Source of the DNA: Niabella aurantiaca DSM 17617 | Lineage (GTDB): Bacteria; Bacteroidota; Bacteroidia; Chitinophagales; Chitinophagaceae | Assembly (NCBI RefSeq): GCF_000374125.1 | Contig: NZ_KB893625.1 | Coordinates: 284,290 to 348,289 of the forward strand | DNA: 64,000 bases | Reading direction: 5' to 3' | Part shown: positions 18,653 to 27,792 of the stretch, one piece after another | Numbering within the stretch: position 1 is the first letter of the stretch | Layout of the letters: each line of letters begins with the position of its first letter | Notes under the pieces: generated by a model | Databases searched by the model: none | What the model was told of the DNA's origin: nothing | Seen by the model: only the letters and a program-made list of their open reading frames with translations | Position numbers and translations under genes: made by a program

Positions 18653-20059
18653 TTAATGGTGATGATGCTGGTGCTCACTGACCATTTTGGAAAAGTCTTC
18701 CACGCTGATGGAGGTTGCTTTAGGTTTGATCTTTGTTTCGGCCCATTCAAATACCTTTTGGGATTGCAGGCGGTTGTATGCGTCGTCCACATATTTGCGG
18801 TCCCGCATCATCCGGTCAATATAATCATTTACCCAGGACTGATCATCTGTGGCCCCCATGGCACCACCCATGTATTGGAACAGCTGCTGTTTGGCAAAAT
18901 TGCGGATCTCGTCGGGCGCTACCTGGAGATTGTTGTCGGTAACGATCTTTTCCGTGATCAGCGTCCACTTCAGCTGGTTCAGGAACGAAGGCATTTCTGC
19001 TTCGATCTCCTCGGATGTTTTTACGGGCTGTTTGTCTTCACCTTCCTGTGCCTGGTTGTTTTGCGTGGTCAGCCAGTTCTTCAGGAAGGCTTCGGGAAAT
19101 TCAATGCTGGTATCATCCACCAGCTTATGGAACAACTGGTCATGGATCTGGTTGCGGCTCTGTGAAGCCCAGTAATTATAGATCTCGTCTTTGATCCGTG
19201 CTTTGAAATCCTCTTCGGTCTTTACATCGCCTGCAGGATACAGCTGGGTAAAGAACTCTTCGTTCAGCTCCTTTTTTTCCAGAAGGCCAACTTTTGTGAT
19301 GGTAAGCTTAAAGGTCTTGTCCTTTGTTCCGGCATCGTCCTTGTTCAGCCCCAGGTCCTGTGCAATAAAATCCAGTTCTTTTTCTTCAAATGCCCCGCCC
19401 AGCTTGATGTTGATGCTGTCTTCCGCTTTTTTCCCCATCAGCTCTTTTCTAATCGCAGGAGCGAAGTATTTCACCAGCAGCGAGTTGTCTTTTTTAATGC
19501 CTTCTTCAACCTCGTTTCCATCGGCATCGGTTTCAGTAAAAGTTACATTGACTACGTTGTCGTCTACTTCCACGGTTTCTTTGTCTTCCATATTACCATA
19601 CCGGTTTTGCAGGCGCTCTACTTCCTCGGTCACCATGGCATCGGTAATATCGATATTGTAGCCGGTAATATCCGTTTTGGCCAGATCCAGCATTTTGAAA
19701 TCGGGCTTCAGACCTATTTCAAAATGAAAATCATAATCCCCGGGCTGACTTACATCCAGTTTGGACAGATCATTTTCCAGGGGAAGGGGTTGGGCAAAAA
19801 TATCTACTTTATTGGTATCCAGGTAGGATACAATTTCTTTATCAACAGACCGCAGCACCTCGTCCATAAAAAGGGAGGGCCCGTACATTTTCTTTATCAG
19901 ACCTGCGGGCACTTTTCCGGGACGGAAGCCGGGAATATTGGCTTTTTTGCTGTATTCTTTTAGTGCTTTTTCGAATCCGGGTAAATAATCCGTTTTTTCC
20001 AGCTTTACGCTCAACTTTTCGTGAAGGGGGCCAATTTTTTCTTGTGTAATTGTAGCCAT
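18653..20059 (-). CDS. tig: trigger factor
   Basis: Ribosome-bound chaperone of 468 residues. The ribosome-docking signature appears as GFRPGKVP near residue 44. A central region with VEVDDNVVNVTFTETDADG and DNSLLVKYFAP corresponds to the peptidyl-prolyl isomerase-like domain, and the long helical C-terminal domain follows. The sequence matches the Bacteroidota type in which the isomerase domain is divergent. The protein ends in a natural histidine run (HQHHHH). The gene is single, with a terminator at its 3' side and tRNA-Leu at its 5' side on the same strand. Confidence 0.93.
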   Translation of the reverse strand: MATITQEKIGPLHEKLSVKLEKTDYLPGFEKALKEYSKKANIPGFRPGKVPAGLIKKMYGPSLFMDEVLRSVDKEIVSYLDTNKVDIFAQPLPLENDLSKLDVSQPGDYDFHFEIGLKPDFKMLDLAKTDITGYNIDITDAMVTEEVERLQNRYGNMEDKETVEVDDNVVNVTFTETDADGNEVEEGIKKDNSLLVKYFAPAIRKELMGKKAEDSINIKLGGAFEEKELDFIAQDLGLNKDDAGTKDKTFKLTITKVGLLEKKELNEEFFTQLYPAGDVKTEEDFKARIKDEIYNYWASQSRNQIHDQLFHKLVDDTSIEFPEAFLKNWLTTQNNQAQEGEDKQPVKTSEEIEAEMPSFLNQLKWTLITEKIVTDNNLQVAPDEIRNFAKQQLFQYMGGAMGATDDQSWVNDYIDRMMRDRKYVDDAYNRLQSQKVFEWAETKIKPKATSISVEDFSKMVSEHQHHHH

Positions 20060-20155
20060 TTGTGTTGTTTAATGTTTAACAGTTTAAAGCCCGCCTGACC
20101 GGACGGGCAGGTTTAAGGTTGTTAACATTAAACCTCAAGCTTTAAACTTGTATCG

Positions 20156-20237
20156 TCCGGATGAAGGGACTCGAACCCCCACACCTTGCGGCATCAGATC
20201 CTAAGTCTGACGTGTCTACCAATTTCACCACATCCGG
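20156..20237 (-). tRNA. tRNA-Leu (UAG)
   Basis: The minus strand folds as a class II tRNA: acceptor stem CCGGATG/CATCCGG with discriminator A, D-arm containing AATTGGTAGA, anticodon stem TCAGA/TCTGA with loop CTTAGGA (anticodon TAG), a long variable arm and a T-arm with GGTTCGAGTCC. The length is 82 bases and CCA is not encoded. Confidence 0.93.
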
Positions 20238-20555
20238 ATAAGAACTTTATTTCGGGCTGCAAATGTAGTGTATTCTGCTATAAAAAAGCAGTTTCCCCGG
20301 AAAAAATACAGGGAAGCGCGGGAGCAGCATGGCCGCCGATGGACTGATTTTAACTCCGGGATTTAAGAGCCTGTTTAAAATTCATTCAATGGCTTTATTA
20401 TGGCTGTTTTGGGCTGCGACGGCGTTAAATTTTTCGCCATAGTGACCTACTATGCCTGCTCTCGAAAGCATTCGGGATGCCTTGTTCCCCCCAACACAGA
20501 TCTGTGAACCGGCGCAAGAGATATTCATAGGATAGCAAATAACGGGTTTAAAGAA
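20238..20555. other. intergenic region with dispersed-repeat-like sequence
   Basis: About 318 bases without a supported gene. The segment at 20366-20440 (GAGCCTGTTTAAAATTCATT and following) resembles the CTGTTTARAAAT sequence at 39360-39384 and 39714-39738, which suggests a shared repeat or old insertion end. Nothing else is recognised. Confidence 0.4.
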
Positions 20556-20726
20556 TCAGGGCTGTTTAAGGAATATGGTTTTTTGTAAAAGGGCATTCAC
20601 CTTCTTTAGCTTTTCGCTAAACAGGGAACCGTCAACGGCAGGATCGATGCGTTCTACATAAACCGTGGTGCCATTTAATACCAGTTTTTTCCGGCTGTTT
20701 TTTTTCGTATTTTTTATGGTGCTCAT
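20556..20726 (-). CDS. small basic hypothetical protein, 56 residues
   Basis: Short frame starting MSTIKNTKKNSRKKLVLNG and ending IFLKQP. The N-terminus is strongly basic and the rest looks like a small alpha/beta segment (TTVYVERIDPAVDGSLF, then KKVNALLQKTIF). It starts 9 bases after the stop of the DUF6934-like frame, so the two form a small operon. The function is unknown. The tight spacing and sensible composition argue for a real gene, possibly a partner of the DUF6934-like protein. Confidence 0.5.
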   Translation of the reverse strand: MSTIKNTKKNSRKKLVLNGTTVYVERIDPAVDGSLFSEKLKKVNALLQKTIFLKQP

Positions 20727-20735
20727 ATAACAAAT

Positions 20736-21017
20736 TTAATAAATTCTTTGGACAAAAAAGGCCAAATATGAAGCAACGATTTTAGGATTGAAAGTCAGCT
20801 CATTATATAGCTGGTCGGCTTTCACAAGGCCGGTAATCTTAAATTCTTTAGTAAATTCCGCGTAATACATTTTCAAAATCCGCTGGTAAAGTCTCATGCG
20901 TTCCGGGGTGCTCCCGGTAAAGATTATTTTGATACCCGGTCTTAGCAGGGTAAACGCCTTCAGGATGCGTACAACGGTTGCCAGTACTTTTATGATATCC
21001 CCGTTGTTGGAGATCAC
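20736..21017 (-). CDS. DUF6934-like protein, probably 5'-truncated
   Basis: The 93 residues from a GTG at 21017 contain ISNNGDIIKVLATVVRILKA and FTGSTPERMRLYQRILK, which fit the DUF6934 family of small Bacteroidota proteins often found next to mobile or toxin-antitoxin-like loci. Family-like residues (YIYNLGFGDLCPDGTIDDA) continue upstream of the GTG in the same frame to a stop at 21120-21122 without an ATG. The usual N-terminal 40-50 residues are therefore missing. It is either a decayed gene or uses a non-standard start. A 56-residue gene follows at 9 bases. Confidence 0.5.
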   Translation of the reverse strand: MISNNGDIIKVLATVVRILKAFTLLRPGIKIIFTGSTPERMRLYQRILKMYYAEFTKEFKITGLVKADQLYNELTFNPKIVASYLAFFVQRIY

Positions 21018-21330
21018 AGCGTCATCGATTGTTCCGTCCGGGCACAGGTCGCCAAAGCCCAGGTTGTAAATATACGGTGCTGCGGTTGGAGAAAATTCAA
21101 CAACTTTTTCTAAATCGGTTTATAGCGTTAGCGTGCTACAGTTTAACAAAATTACGAATATAATAGTATAAATATATAAAAAATTAACAAGCTGTATATT
21201 CCTTCGTAAATTTAATGAGGCTCCGGATAAGAACAGCGGATATTACGCTGCGCGCCAGAATTTCTGTAATTTTAGCAGGAGGAAAGAATCGTTAAAAAGA
21301 AACAAGGAAGGGGAGTGTGTCCATCATTGC
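21018..21330. other. AT-rich intergenic region
   Basis: The part next to the DUF6934-like frame (21018-21119) is open in that frame; the remainder to 21330 is AT-rich and probably holds the promoter of the Rel/Spo gene. No full TAnnTTTG match was seen. Confidence 0.4.
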
Positions 21331-23583
21331 ATGAAAACTGTAGAACAAAAACCTAAATATAGCCTTAACGAAGAGCAGGAAAAAAAGCTGATCCTGAGGG
21401 AGTACCGGGCATTACTGCGCGCGCTTAAGGACAAAATAAAACCGGGCGACAAAGACATTCTGCGGCGGGCTTTTGAAATGGCTGCCGACGCGCACAGCAG
21501 CATGCGGCGAAAAAGCGGCGAACCCTATATCCTGCATCCGATCGCTGTGGCAAAAATATGTGTGGAAGAGATCGGGCTGGGCGTGCGGTCTACCGTGTGT
21601 GCATTGCTGCATGATACCGTCGAGGATACCGATATCACACTCCAGGATATCGAGCGCGAATTTGGTTCGGAAATAGCGCGGATCGTGGACGGCCTGACCA
21701 AAATTTCGAATGTCATCGATTCTTCGGCTTCCCAGCAGGCTGAAAATTTTAAGAAGATCCTGCTGACGCTTACCGACGATCCCCGGGTGATCCTGATCAA
21801 ACTGGCCGACCGCCTGAACAATATGCGCACGCTGGACAGCATGAAGCGGGAAAAGCAACTAAAGATCGCTTCGGAAACGGTGTATATCTTTGCCCCCCTG
21901 GCACACCGTATGGGCCTGTACAGCATCAAAACGGAGCTGGAAGACCTGGCCATGAAATACCTGGAGCCGGATACCTACAAAGAAATTGCAAAAAAACTGG
22001 CCGAGACCAAGCGCGACCGTACCCGGTACATCAACGAGTTCATCAAGCCCATCAAGGAAAAGCTGGAAAAAAATAAGTTTGACTTTGAAATATACGGCCG
22101 GCCCAAGAACATCCACTCCATCTGGAACAAGATGAAAAAGAAGGGCGTGACCTTTGAAGAAGTGTACGACCTTTTTGCCATCCGGATCATCCTGAACTCT
22201 CCGCAGGAGCGGGAGAAGGAAGATTGCTGGAAGGTCTATTCCCTGATCACGGATGAATACACCCCCTCCATTGAACGCCTGCGCGATTGGGTGAGCAATC
22301 CCAAATCCAATGGCTACGAAGCGCTGCATACCACGGTGATGGGCCCCCGGGGAAAATGGGTGGAAGTACAGATCCGCACAAAACGGATGAATGAGATCGC
22401 GGAGAAAGGACTGGCCGCCCACTGGAAATACAAAGAGGGCAGCGCCAATGAGAACCGCTTTGATAAATGGTTCCAGCAGATCCGCGAAGTGCTGTATAAC
22501 CAGGACGCTGACAGCGTGGATTTTTTGCAGGATTTCAAAATGAGTTTTCTCACCGAGGAAATTTACATTTATACCCCCAAGGGCGATATCAAAATGCTGC
22601 CGGTAGGCAGTACCGCGCTGGATTTTGCCTTTTCCATTCATACGGCCATCGGTGCCAAAACGATCGGCGCCAAAGTCAATCACAAACTGGTCCCCATCAG
22701 TTATAAGCTGCGCAGCGGCGACCAGGTGGAGATCATTACCAGCAATAAACAGACGCCTTCGGAAGACTGGCTGTCGTTTGTAGTGACTGCCAAGGCCAAG
22801 GCCAAAGTAAAAGAAGCGCTTAAGGAAGAAAAGAAAAAAGTAGCGGATGAAGGCCGGTATACCATTCAGCGGAAGCTGGAGGGAATGGGGGTATCCGTGC
22901 AGCAGGCGAACCTGGATGAGCTGGTGCAGTTCTACAAGCTGCATTCCAACCTGGAGCTGTTCTACCAGGTGGCGATCAAAAATATCGACCTCAAAGAACT
23001 CAAGGAGTTTAAGGTGATCGGCGACCGGATCGAATATCCGCGGCCGGTAAAAATTGTCCAGGAAAACAAAATAGAAAGCCATACCCCGGCACAGAATAAC
23101 AATAAGCAGGACACCGAACTGATCATTTTCGGGGAAAGCAGCGATAAGATCATGTACCACCTGGCCAACTGTTGCAAACCCATCCCGGGAGATGACGTTT
23201 TCGGGTTCATCACCACGGGGAAGGGGCTGGCCATCCACCGGACCAATTGCCCCAATGCCCCAAAACTGCTGGCTAATTACGGGCACCGCATCGTAAAGAC
23301 TAAATGGGCGAAGAACAAGGAGATCTCGTTCCTGACCGGTGTCCGGATCATCGGTATGGATGACGTGGGTGTGGTGAGCAAGATCACCAGCCTTATTTCC
23401 GCCGAGCTCAAGATCAATATCGCAGCCCTGACCATCGAAGCTTCTGAAGGGTTGTTTGAAGGGAACATCAAAGTATATGTACACGATAAGGAAGAACTGG
23501 ATGAGCTGGTGAACCGGCTGAAAGACCTGGATGGCATTGAATCGGTGGAACGGTACGATACGGAGGACCTGCCGGCAAAGTAA
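21331..23583 (+). CDS. bifunctional (p)ppGpp synthetase/hydrolase, Rel/Spo family
   Basis: Stringent-response enzyme of 750 residues with full domain order: HD hydrolase domain (HP at 69-70, HDTVED at 94-99, LADRLNNMRTLDSM), RelA/SpoT synthetase domain (DLFAIRIIL, SNPKSNGYEALHTTV, EVQIRTKRMNEIAEKGLAAH), TGS domain (IYIYTPKGDIKMLPVGSTAL), a helical linker, a cysteine-containing region (CCKPIPGDDVFGFITTGKG) and a C-terminal ACT domain. Both hydrolase and synthetase motifs are intact, so it should both make and degrade (p)ppGpp. It stands alone between a small AT-rich region and purA. Confidence 0.95.
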   Translation: MKTVEQKPKYSLNEEQEKKLILREYRALLRALKDKIKPGDKDILRRAFEMAADAHSSMRRKSGEPYILHPIAVAKICVEEIGLGVRSTVCALLHDTVEDTDITLQDIEREFGSEIARIVDGLTKISNVIDSSASQQAENFKKILLTLTDDPRVILIKLADRLNNMRTLDSMKREKQLKIASETVYIFAPLAHRMGLYSIKTELEDLAMKYLEPDTYKEIAKKLAETKRDRTRYINEFIKPIKEKLEKNKFDFEIYGRPKNIHSIWNKMKKKGVTFEEVYDLFAIRIILNSPQEREKEDCWKVYSLITDEYTPSIERLRDWVSNPKSNGYEALHTTVMGPRGKWVEVQIRTKRMNEIAEKGLAAHWKYKEGSANENRFDKWFQQIREVLYNQDADSVDFLQDFKMSFLTEEIYIYTPKGDIKMLPVGSTALDFAFSIHTAIGAKTIGAKVNHKLVPISYKLRSGDQVEIITSNKQTPSEDWLSFVVTAKAKAKVKEALKEEKKKVADEGRYTIQRKLEGMGVSVQQANLDELVQFYKLHSNLELFYQVAIKNIDLKELKEFKVIGDRIEYPRPVKIVQENKIESHTPAQNNNKQDTELIIFGESSDKIMYHLANCCKPIPGDDVFGFITTGKGLAIHRTNCPNAPKLLANYGHRIVKTKWAKNKEISFLTGVRIIGMDDVGVVSKITSLISAELKINIAALTIEASEGLFEGNIKVYVHDKEELDELVNRLKDLDGIESVERYDTEDLPAK

Positions 23584-23960
23584 GCGGAGAAAAGAAAAAT
23601 ATTGAACGTAAGAATGCAAAAGAGCAACGGGGTTTTGGACCCGGGATGCAGCAGCAACCGGATCTCCGTGCTTTCCGATTTGATGTTTTACATTGGTTAT
23701 GCTGAATTTTACCGGGGATACGATGAGGGTTTAACTAACAACTGGTGGTTTGTTTATGATGCTATCCGTTTTTGAGGCAGGGGGCTTCCGCGTAAAGCGT
23801 TAAACGCTCCGGAATTGCCGTTCCGGAACCTTAAACATGAACCCCCAAAAACGGCTCCCGATCCTTGAGAGCTTCCCCGTTAACTTTTAAACAAATCAAC
23901 TTGTAAACTTTCGCCTTCAAACCTCTATTTTTGCAGCTTTAAGATAATAAAAAGTTCATA
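23584..23960. other. intergenic region before purA
   Basis: No gene is seen in these 377 bases. CTCCGGAA and TTCCGGAA-type arms near 23807-23829 form a short hairpin that could end the Rel/Spo transcript, but no T-run follows. The purA promoter box is at 23926-23933. Confidence 0.5.
23926..23933 (+). promoter_or_regulatory. Bacteroidota -7 box upstream of purA
   Basis: TATTTTTG matches TAnnTTTG and lies 27 bases before the purA ATG. A TTG at 23911-23913 is a possible -33 element at slightly long spacing. Confidence 0.55.
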
Positions 23961-25223
23961 ATGATAGATGTTATTCTGGGTCTGCAATGGGGTGATGAGG
24001 GCAAAGGCAAGATTGTAGACTTTTTTGCAAAGGACTATGACGTAGTAGCACGTTTTCAGGGTGGCCCCAATGCCGGTCATACCCTTTACCGGAACGGAGA
24101 AAGGCTGGTGCTGCGCCAGATCCCTTCCGGGATCTTCAATGAAGGAAAGATCAACCTTATCGGTAATGGGGTGGTGCTGGATCCGATTTCCCTGGAAAAG
24201 GAATGCGAGCAGCTTACAAAATTTGAAGGCGACCTGAAGAAAAATCTTTACGTAGCGGAGCGTACCAACCTCATCATTCCTACGCACCGGGCATTGGACA
24301 AAGCATCGGAGCTGGCCAAAGGCAAAAGCAAGATCGGTTCTACCTTAAAAGGAATCAGCCCGGCCTATATGGACAAAACCGGCCGGAATGCATTGCGGGT
24401 GGGCGACATCCTGAACCCCGACTTCAGGAATATGTACGAGGCGCTGAAAGAAAAACATTATATACTGCTGAACTCCTATGGTTTTGATGAGGATATCAGC
24501 CAGGATGAGGCCGACTTCTTTAAGGCCATCGAATTCCTGAAAACACTGAATATTGTAAACGGTGAATATTTTATCAACAAGCTGCTGAAGGAAGGAAAAA
24601 AGGTACTGGCCGAAGGCGCCCAGGGCAGCATGCTGGATGTGGATTTTGGCACGTTCCCCTTTGTAACCTCTTCCAATACGATCTCTGCCGGTGTGTGCAG
24701 CGGGCTGGGCGTGGCGCCGCAGCATATCAAAGAAGTGATCGGTATTACAAAAGCATATTGTACGCGTGTGGGAAGCGGCCCCTTTCCTTCGGAGCTGGAT
24801 AATGAGGACGGTCAGCGCCTGCGGGATATTGGTAAAGAATACGGAGCCGTTACCGGCCGTCCCAGACGTTGTGGCTGGATCGACCTGGTTGCCCTGGATT
24901 TTGCCTGCATGATCAACGGCGTTACCCAGCTGGTGATGACCAAGGCAGATGTGCTGGACCATTTTGAAAAGCTGGAAGTTTGCACGGCATACGCGCTGGA
25001 CGGACAGGAGATCCGCGAAGTACCGCTGCGCCTGGACCTTGCCGCTTATCAGGCAAAGTTTGAGGCCTTTGATGGATGGCATGCCGATATCTCCGGGGCA
25101 AAATCCTATGAAGGATTGCCGGAAAAAATGAAGCAATACATCACCTTTATCAATGATTATCTTGGGGTTCCTGTAAAGTACATTTCCAACGGTCCGGAAA
25201 GGGAACAATTGATCAAAATTTAA
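23961..25223 (+). CDS. purA: adenylosuccinate synthetase
   Basis: Protein of 420 residues catalysing GTP-dependent joining of IMP and aspartate, the first step from IMP to AMP. The N-terminal GLQWGDEGKGKIVDFFA is the PurA signature with the catalytic Asp and the GTP loop. GGPNAGHTLY with the catalytic His, GSTLKGISPAYMDKTGR, and VGSGPFPSE with later RPRRCGWIDL are all present. The length is normal. A short acidic protein gene follows 84 bases downstream. Confidence 0.97.
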   Translation: MIDVILGLQWGDEGKGKIVDFFAKDYDVVARFQGGPNAGHTLYRNGERLVLRQIPSGIFNEGKINLIGNGVVLDPISLEKECEQLTKFEGDLKKNLYVAERTNLIIPTHRALDKASELAKGKSKIGSTLKGISPAYMDKTGRNALRVGDILNPDFRNMYEALKEKHYILLNSYGFDEDISQDEADFFKAIEFLKTLNIVNGEYFINKLLKEGKKVLAEGAQGSMLDVDFGTFPFVTSSNTISAGVCSGLGVAPQHIKEVIGITKAYCTRVGSGPFPSELDNEDGQRLRDIGKEYGAVTGRPRRCGWIDLVALDFACMINGVTQLVMTKADVLDHFEKLEVCTAYALDGQEIREVPLRLDLAAYQAKFEAFDGWHADISGAKSYEGLPEKMKQYITFINDYLGVPVKYISNGPEREQLIKI

Positions 25224-25307
25224 TTCATAAAAATCAGTTTAAAAAATTTGGAGAATTAAAAACTTCGATTAAAATTTACATTTTCATTTATCAGATTTTA
25301 TTAGGTT

Positions 25308-25730
25308 ATGGCAAAATCAAATAAGTCAACTGGAACAGACAAGAAGACAAGTGCAGGAAATGCGCCTGCGGAAAAAGCGTCCTCAAAACCGAAGAAAAAA
25401 GAGGATGAATTAGAGGATGAAGAGGATCTTTACGAGGAGGAGGAAAAAACGCCCGCAAAAGGAAAAAAAGGGAAGGCTTCAAAAAATGATGACGACGATG
25501 ATGAGGATGATCTTGATGATGTGGATGATGATTGGGATAAAGTGGAAGATGATGAGGATTGGGACAAGGATTTTGAAGAATTTGACATTCCGAAATCCAA
25601 ATCAAAATCGGGTGGCAAGGGTAAGAAATCGTATGATGAGGACGAAGAGGAGTTTAAACCAGACGAGGAGTTCGATGACCTCTTCGGCAACAATGATGAT
25701 GATTTTGATGACGACGATGATTTCCGGTAA
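25308..25730 (+). CDS. highly acidic low-complexity protein
   Basis: Protein of 140 residues made mainly of Asp, Glu and Lys. The first 30 residues are Lys/Ala/Ser rich (SNKSTGTDKKTSAGNAPAEK), and the rest is dominated by acidic tracts such as DDDDDEDDLDDVDDDWDK. It should be disordered and strongly negative overall. Similar acidic proteins are annotated as hypothetical in related genomes. The codon pattern and a good start and stop favour a real gene, but low complexity limits any claim. It lies between purA and pabB on the same strand, 30 bases before pabB. Confidence 0.65.
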   Translation: MAKSNKSTGTDKKTSAGNAPAEKASSKPKKKEDELEDEEDLYEEEEKTPAKGKKGKASKNDDDDDEDDLDDVDDDWDKVEDDEDWDKDFEEFDIPKSKSKSGGKGKKSYDEDEEEFKPDEEFDDLFGNNDDDFDDDDDFR

Positions 25731-25760
25731 GGATCATCCGGCAGAATTTAATAAGAAACA

Positions 25761-27053
25761 TTGGATAGTGAACTGATAGCAGGCCAAAGTTTTCCGCTCG
25801 ACGACACGGTCTTCATAAAGACAAAAGTGTTAAACTGGTTAAGACGGTTTAACACTTTTTGCTTTTTGGACTCCTGTGAGTTTCCGGATGGAGATTTTGA
25901 TTTTCTTGCCGGGGCCGGCATCCGGCGGCAGATCACGCTTTCGGGTCATGAGGCGCTGGAGCGGTTTGATGCATTGGTAAAGGAAAAAAGGCAATGGCTG
26001 CTGGGCCACTGGAACTATGAACTGTATGCGGGAACAGCCGGGCCGGCTTCTCAAAACGAGAAGGCAGTAGATTTTCCCGGAGGCTTCTTCTTTGAACCGG
26101 AATGCGTGGTCTATGCAACCGGCGGCCGGCTTTTTATTGAGGGGCAGGATCCGGCGGCCGTTTATAAAGAGCTGTGCTGCGAGGTAGCGATCGTACCGCG
26201 GCCACCGCATTTACAGGAACCCGTCCGCTGCCGGGTAACAAAAGAAGAATACCTGCAAACCATAAAAAAGCTGCAGGAACATATTCACCGGGGCGACTGT
26301 TATGAGATCAACTATTGCGTGGAGTTTTTTACGGAAGGTGCGGCCATCGATGCCCCGGATATCTACCGCCGGCTTGCCGCACATTCACCCAATCCTTTTG
26401 CCGGTTTATACCGGCTGCATGGCCAGTGGCTGATCTGTGCCAGTCCGGAAAGATTCCTGAAAAAAAAGGGGGACCAGCTCATCAGTCAGCCCATCAAAGG
26501 GACCCTGTTGCGAAGCAGGACCGACGCTGCGGGCCTGCAGGAAGAACAGGCGCAGCTGTTTCAAAGCGAAAAGGACCGGGCGGAGAATGTAATGGTAGTG
26601 GATCTGGTCAGGAACGACCTGTCCCGTATCTGCAGCGAAGGATCCGTACAGGTAGATGAGCTTTTCGGGATCTATAGCTTTGCACAGGTGCACCAGATGA
26701 TCTCAACCGTTTCCGGGACGCTGCGGGAGGGCGTTACTATGGCTGATATCCTGGATGCCACCTTCCCCATGGGCTCTATGACCGGGGCGCCAAAGATCCG
26801 CGTGATGCAGCTGATCCGCCGGTATGAAAAAACGGAAAGGGGTATTTTCTCGGGGGCGCTGGGCTATATACGGCCCAATGGCGATTTTGATTTTAATGTA
26901 GTGATCCGGAGCCTGATGTATAACGAACCGGCGGCATATCTTTCCTATAAGGTCGGATCGGGGATCACCATTTACAGCGACCCGGAAAAGGAGTGGGAAG
27001 AATGCCTGTTAAAAGCCAAAGCGATCCGGGCAGTACTGGAAGGCCGGGCGTAA
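25761..27053 (+). CDS. pabB: aminodeoxychorismate synthase component I
   Basis: Chorismate-binding enzyme of 430 residues that makes 4-amino-4-deoxychorismate for folate. LQEHIHRGDCYEINYCVEF, SPERFLKKKGDQLISQPIKG and the run DLVRNDLSRICSEGSVQV are chorismate-binding family motifs, and TFPMGSMTGAPKIRVMQLI is the catalytic core block. PIKGT in the conserved place (with Lys) supports PabB over anthranilate synthase. The start is a TTG at 25761: the frame is closed by a TAA at 25752-25754 and no ATG lies in the first 100 codons, so a non-ATG start is required. The glutamine amidotransferase partner is elsewhere. Confidence 0.87.
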   Translation: MDSELIAGQSFPLDDTVFIKTKVLNWLRRFNTFCFLDSCEFPDGDFDFLAGAGIRRQITLSGHEALERFDALVKEKRQWLLGHWNYELYAGTAGPASQNEKAVDFPGGFFFEPECVVYATGGRLFIEGQDPAAVYKELCCEVAIVPRPPHLQEPVRCRVTKEEYLQTIKKLQEHIHRGDCYEINYCVEFFTEGAAIDAPDIYRRLAAHSPNPFAGLYRLHGQWLICASPERFLKKKGDQLISQPIKGTLLRSRTDAAGLQEEQAQLFQSEKDRAENVMVVDLVRNDLSRICSEGSVQVDELFGIYSFAQVHQMISTVSGTLREGVTMADILDATFPMGSMTGAPKIRVMQLIRRYEKTERGIFSGALGYIRPNGDFDFNVVIRSLMYNEPAAYLSYKVGSGITIYSDPEKEWEECLLKAKAIRAVLEGRA

Positions 27054-27069
27054 ACAGGCTGGTAGACCG

Positions 27070-27792
27070 CTACCGGTTGTTTTCAAACTGTTTTACCGCC
27101 TGCAGGAGCGGCTCCTTGCAGGACTCACTCACCGGGATCTCGATATTGCCCAGGCATACAAGATCCCGTTTGATGACCGTGATTTTTGAAAGCGCCACCA
27201 GGTAAGATTTGTGCGTGCGTGCAAAACTGCCCCGCGGCAGTTTTTCCTCTATGGCCTTTAGGGTCATGCGGGTAACTACGGGCCGGGAAGCGGTGGAAAG
27301 GTGGATCTTGATATAGTCTTTCAGTCCTTCCACATACAGAATGTCGGCGATCACTATTTTAACAAGCGTATATTCCACATTTACAAAAAGGTATTGCGGT
27401 GCGGGCGCTGTACCGGTATTTTTTGCTGTTTTAAGCTGAAATAATTCCTGTGCACGGTTGCAGGCCTTCAGGAGCCGTTCAAAAGAAAAAGGTTTTAGAA
27501 TATAGTCCACCACGTTGAGGTCAAAACCCTGCAAGGCATATTGCTCATAAGCGGTCACCATAATGATCATGGGCGGGTGCTCCAGCGTATGGAGGAACCG
27601 GATGCCGTTTATCCCCGGCATCTGTACATCCATGAAAAGGAGGTCGATCGGTTCGGTCTGCAGATACCGGGAAAGTTCTAATGCATTCTTACAGGTACGG
27701 ATCACTTCAATATAAGGAACCTGGCCCAGGGAATCCTGCAATAGTTCCCTGATCAGCTGTTCATCGTCCACGATAACGGTCCGTATCATCAT
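27070..27792 (-). CDS. LytTR-family response regulator
   Basis: Protein of 240 residues. The receiver domain has the acidic pair DD (8-9), the phosphoacceptor Asp54 in LLFMDVQMPG, Thr in MVTAYEQYALQGF and Lys in YILKPFSF. The C-terminal LytTR DNA-binding domain includes FVNVEYTLVKIVIADILYVE and RGSFARTHKSYLVALSKI. LytTR regulators bind short direct repeats and often control membrane or export functions. It overlaps the sensor kinase gene by 4 bases (ATGA-type), so the two are translationally coupled. Confidence 0.93.
   Translation of the reverse strand: MMIRTVIVDDEQLIRELLQDSLGQVPYIEVIRTCKNALELSRYLQTEPIDLLFMDVQMPGINGIRFLHTLEHPPMIIMVTAYEQYALQGFDLNVVDYILKPFSFERLLKACNRAQELFQLKTAKNTGTAPAPQYLFVNVEYTLVKIVIADILYVEGLKDYIKIHLSTASRPVVTRMTLKAIEEKLPRGSFARTHKSYLVALSKITVIKRDLVCLGNIEIPVSESCKEPLLQAVKQFENNR

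Noticed and set aside
21859..23619. 586-residue open frame antisense to the Rel/Spo gene
   Set aside because: The plus strand encodes a full, well-conserved enzyme; the antisense frame has a composition rich in His, Phe and Leu typical of shadow frames.
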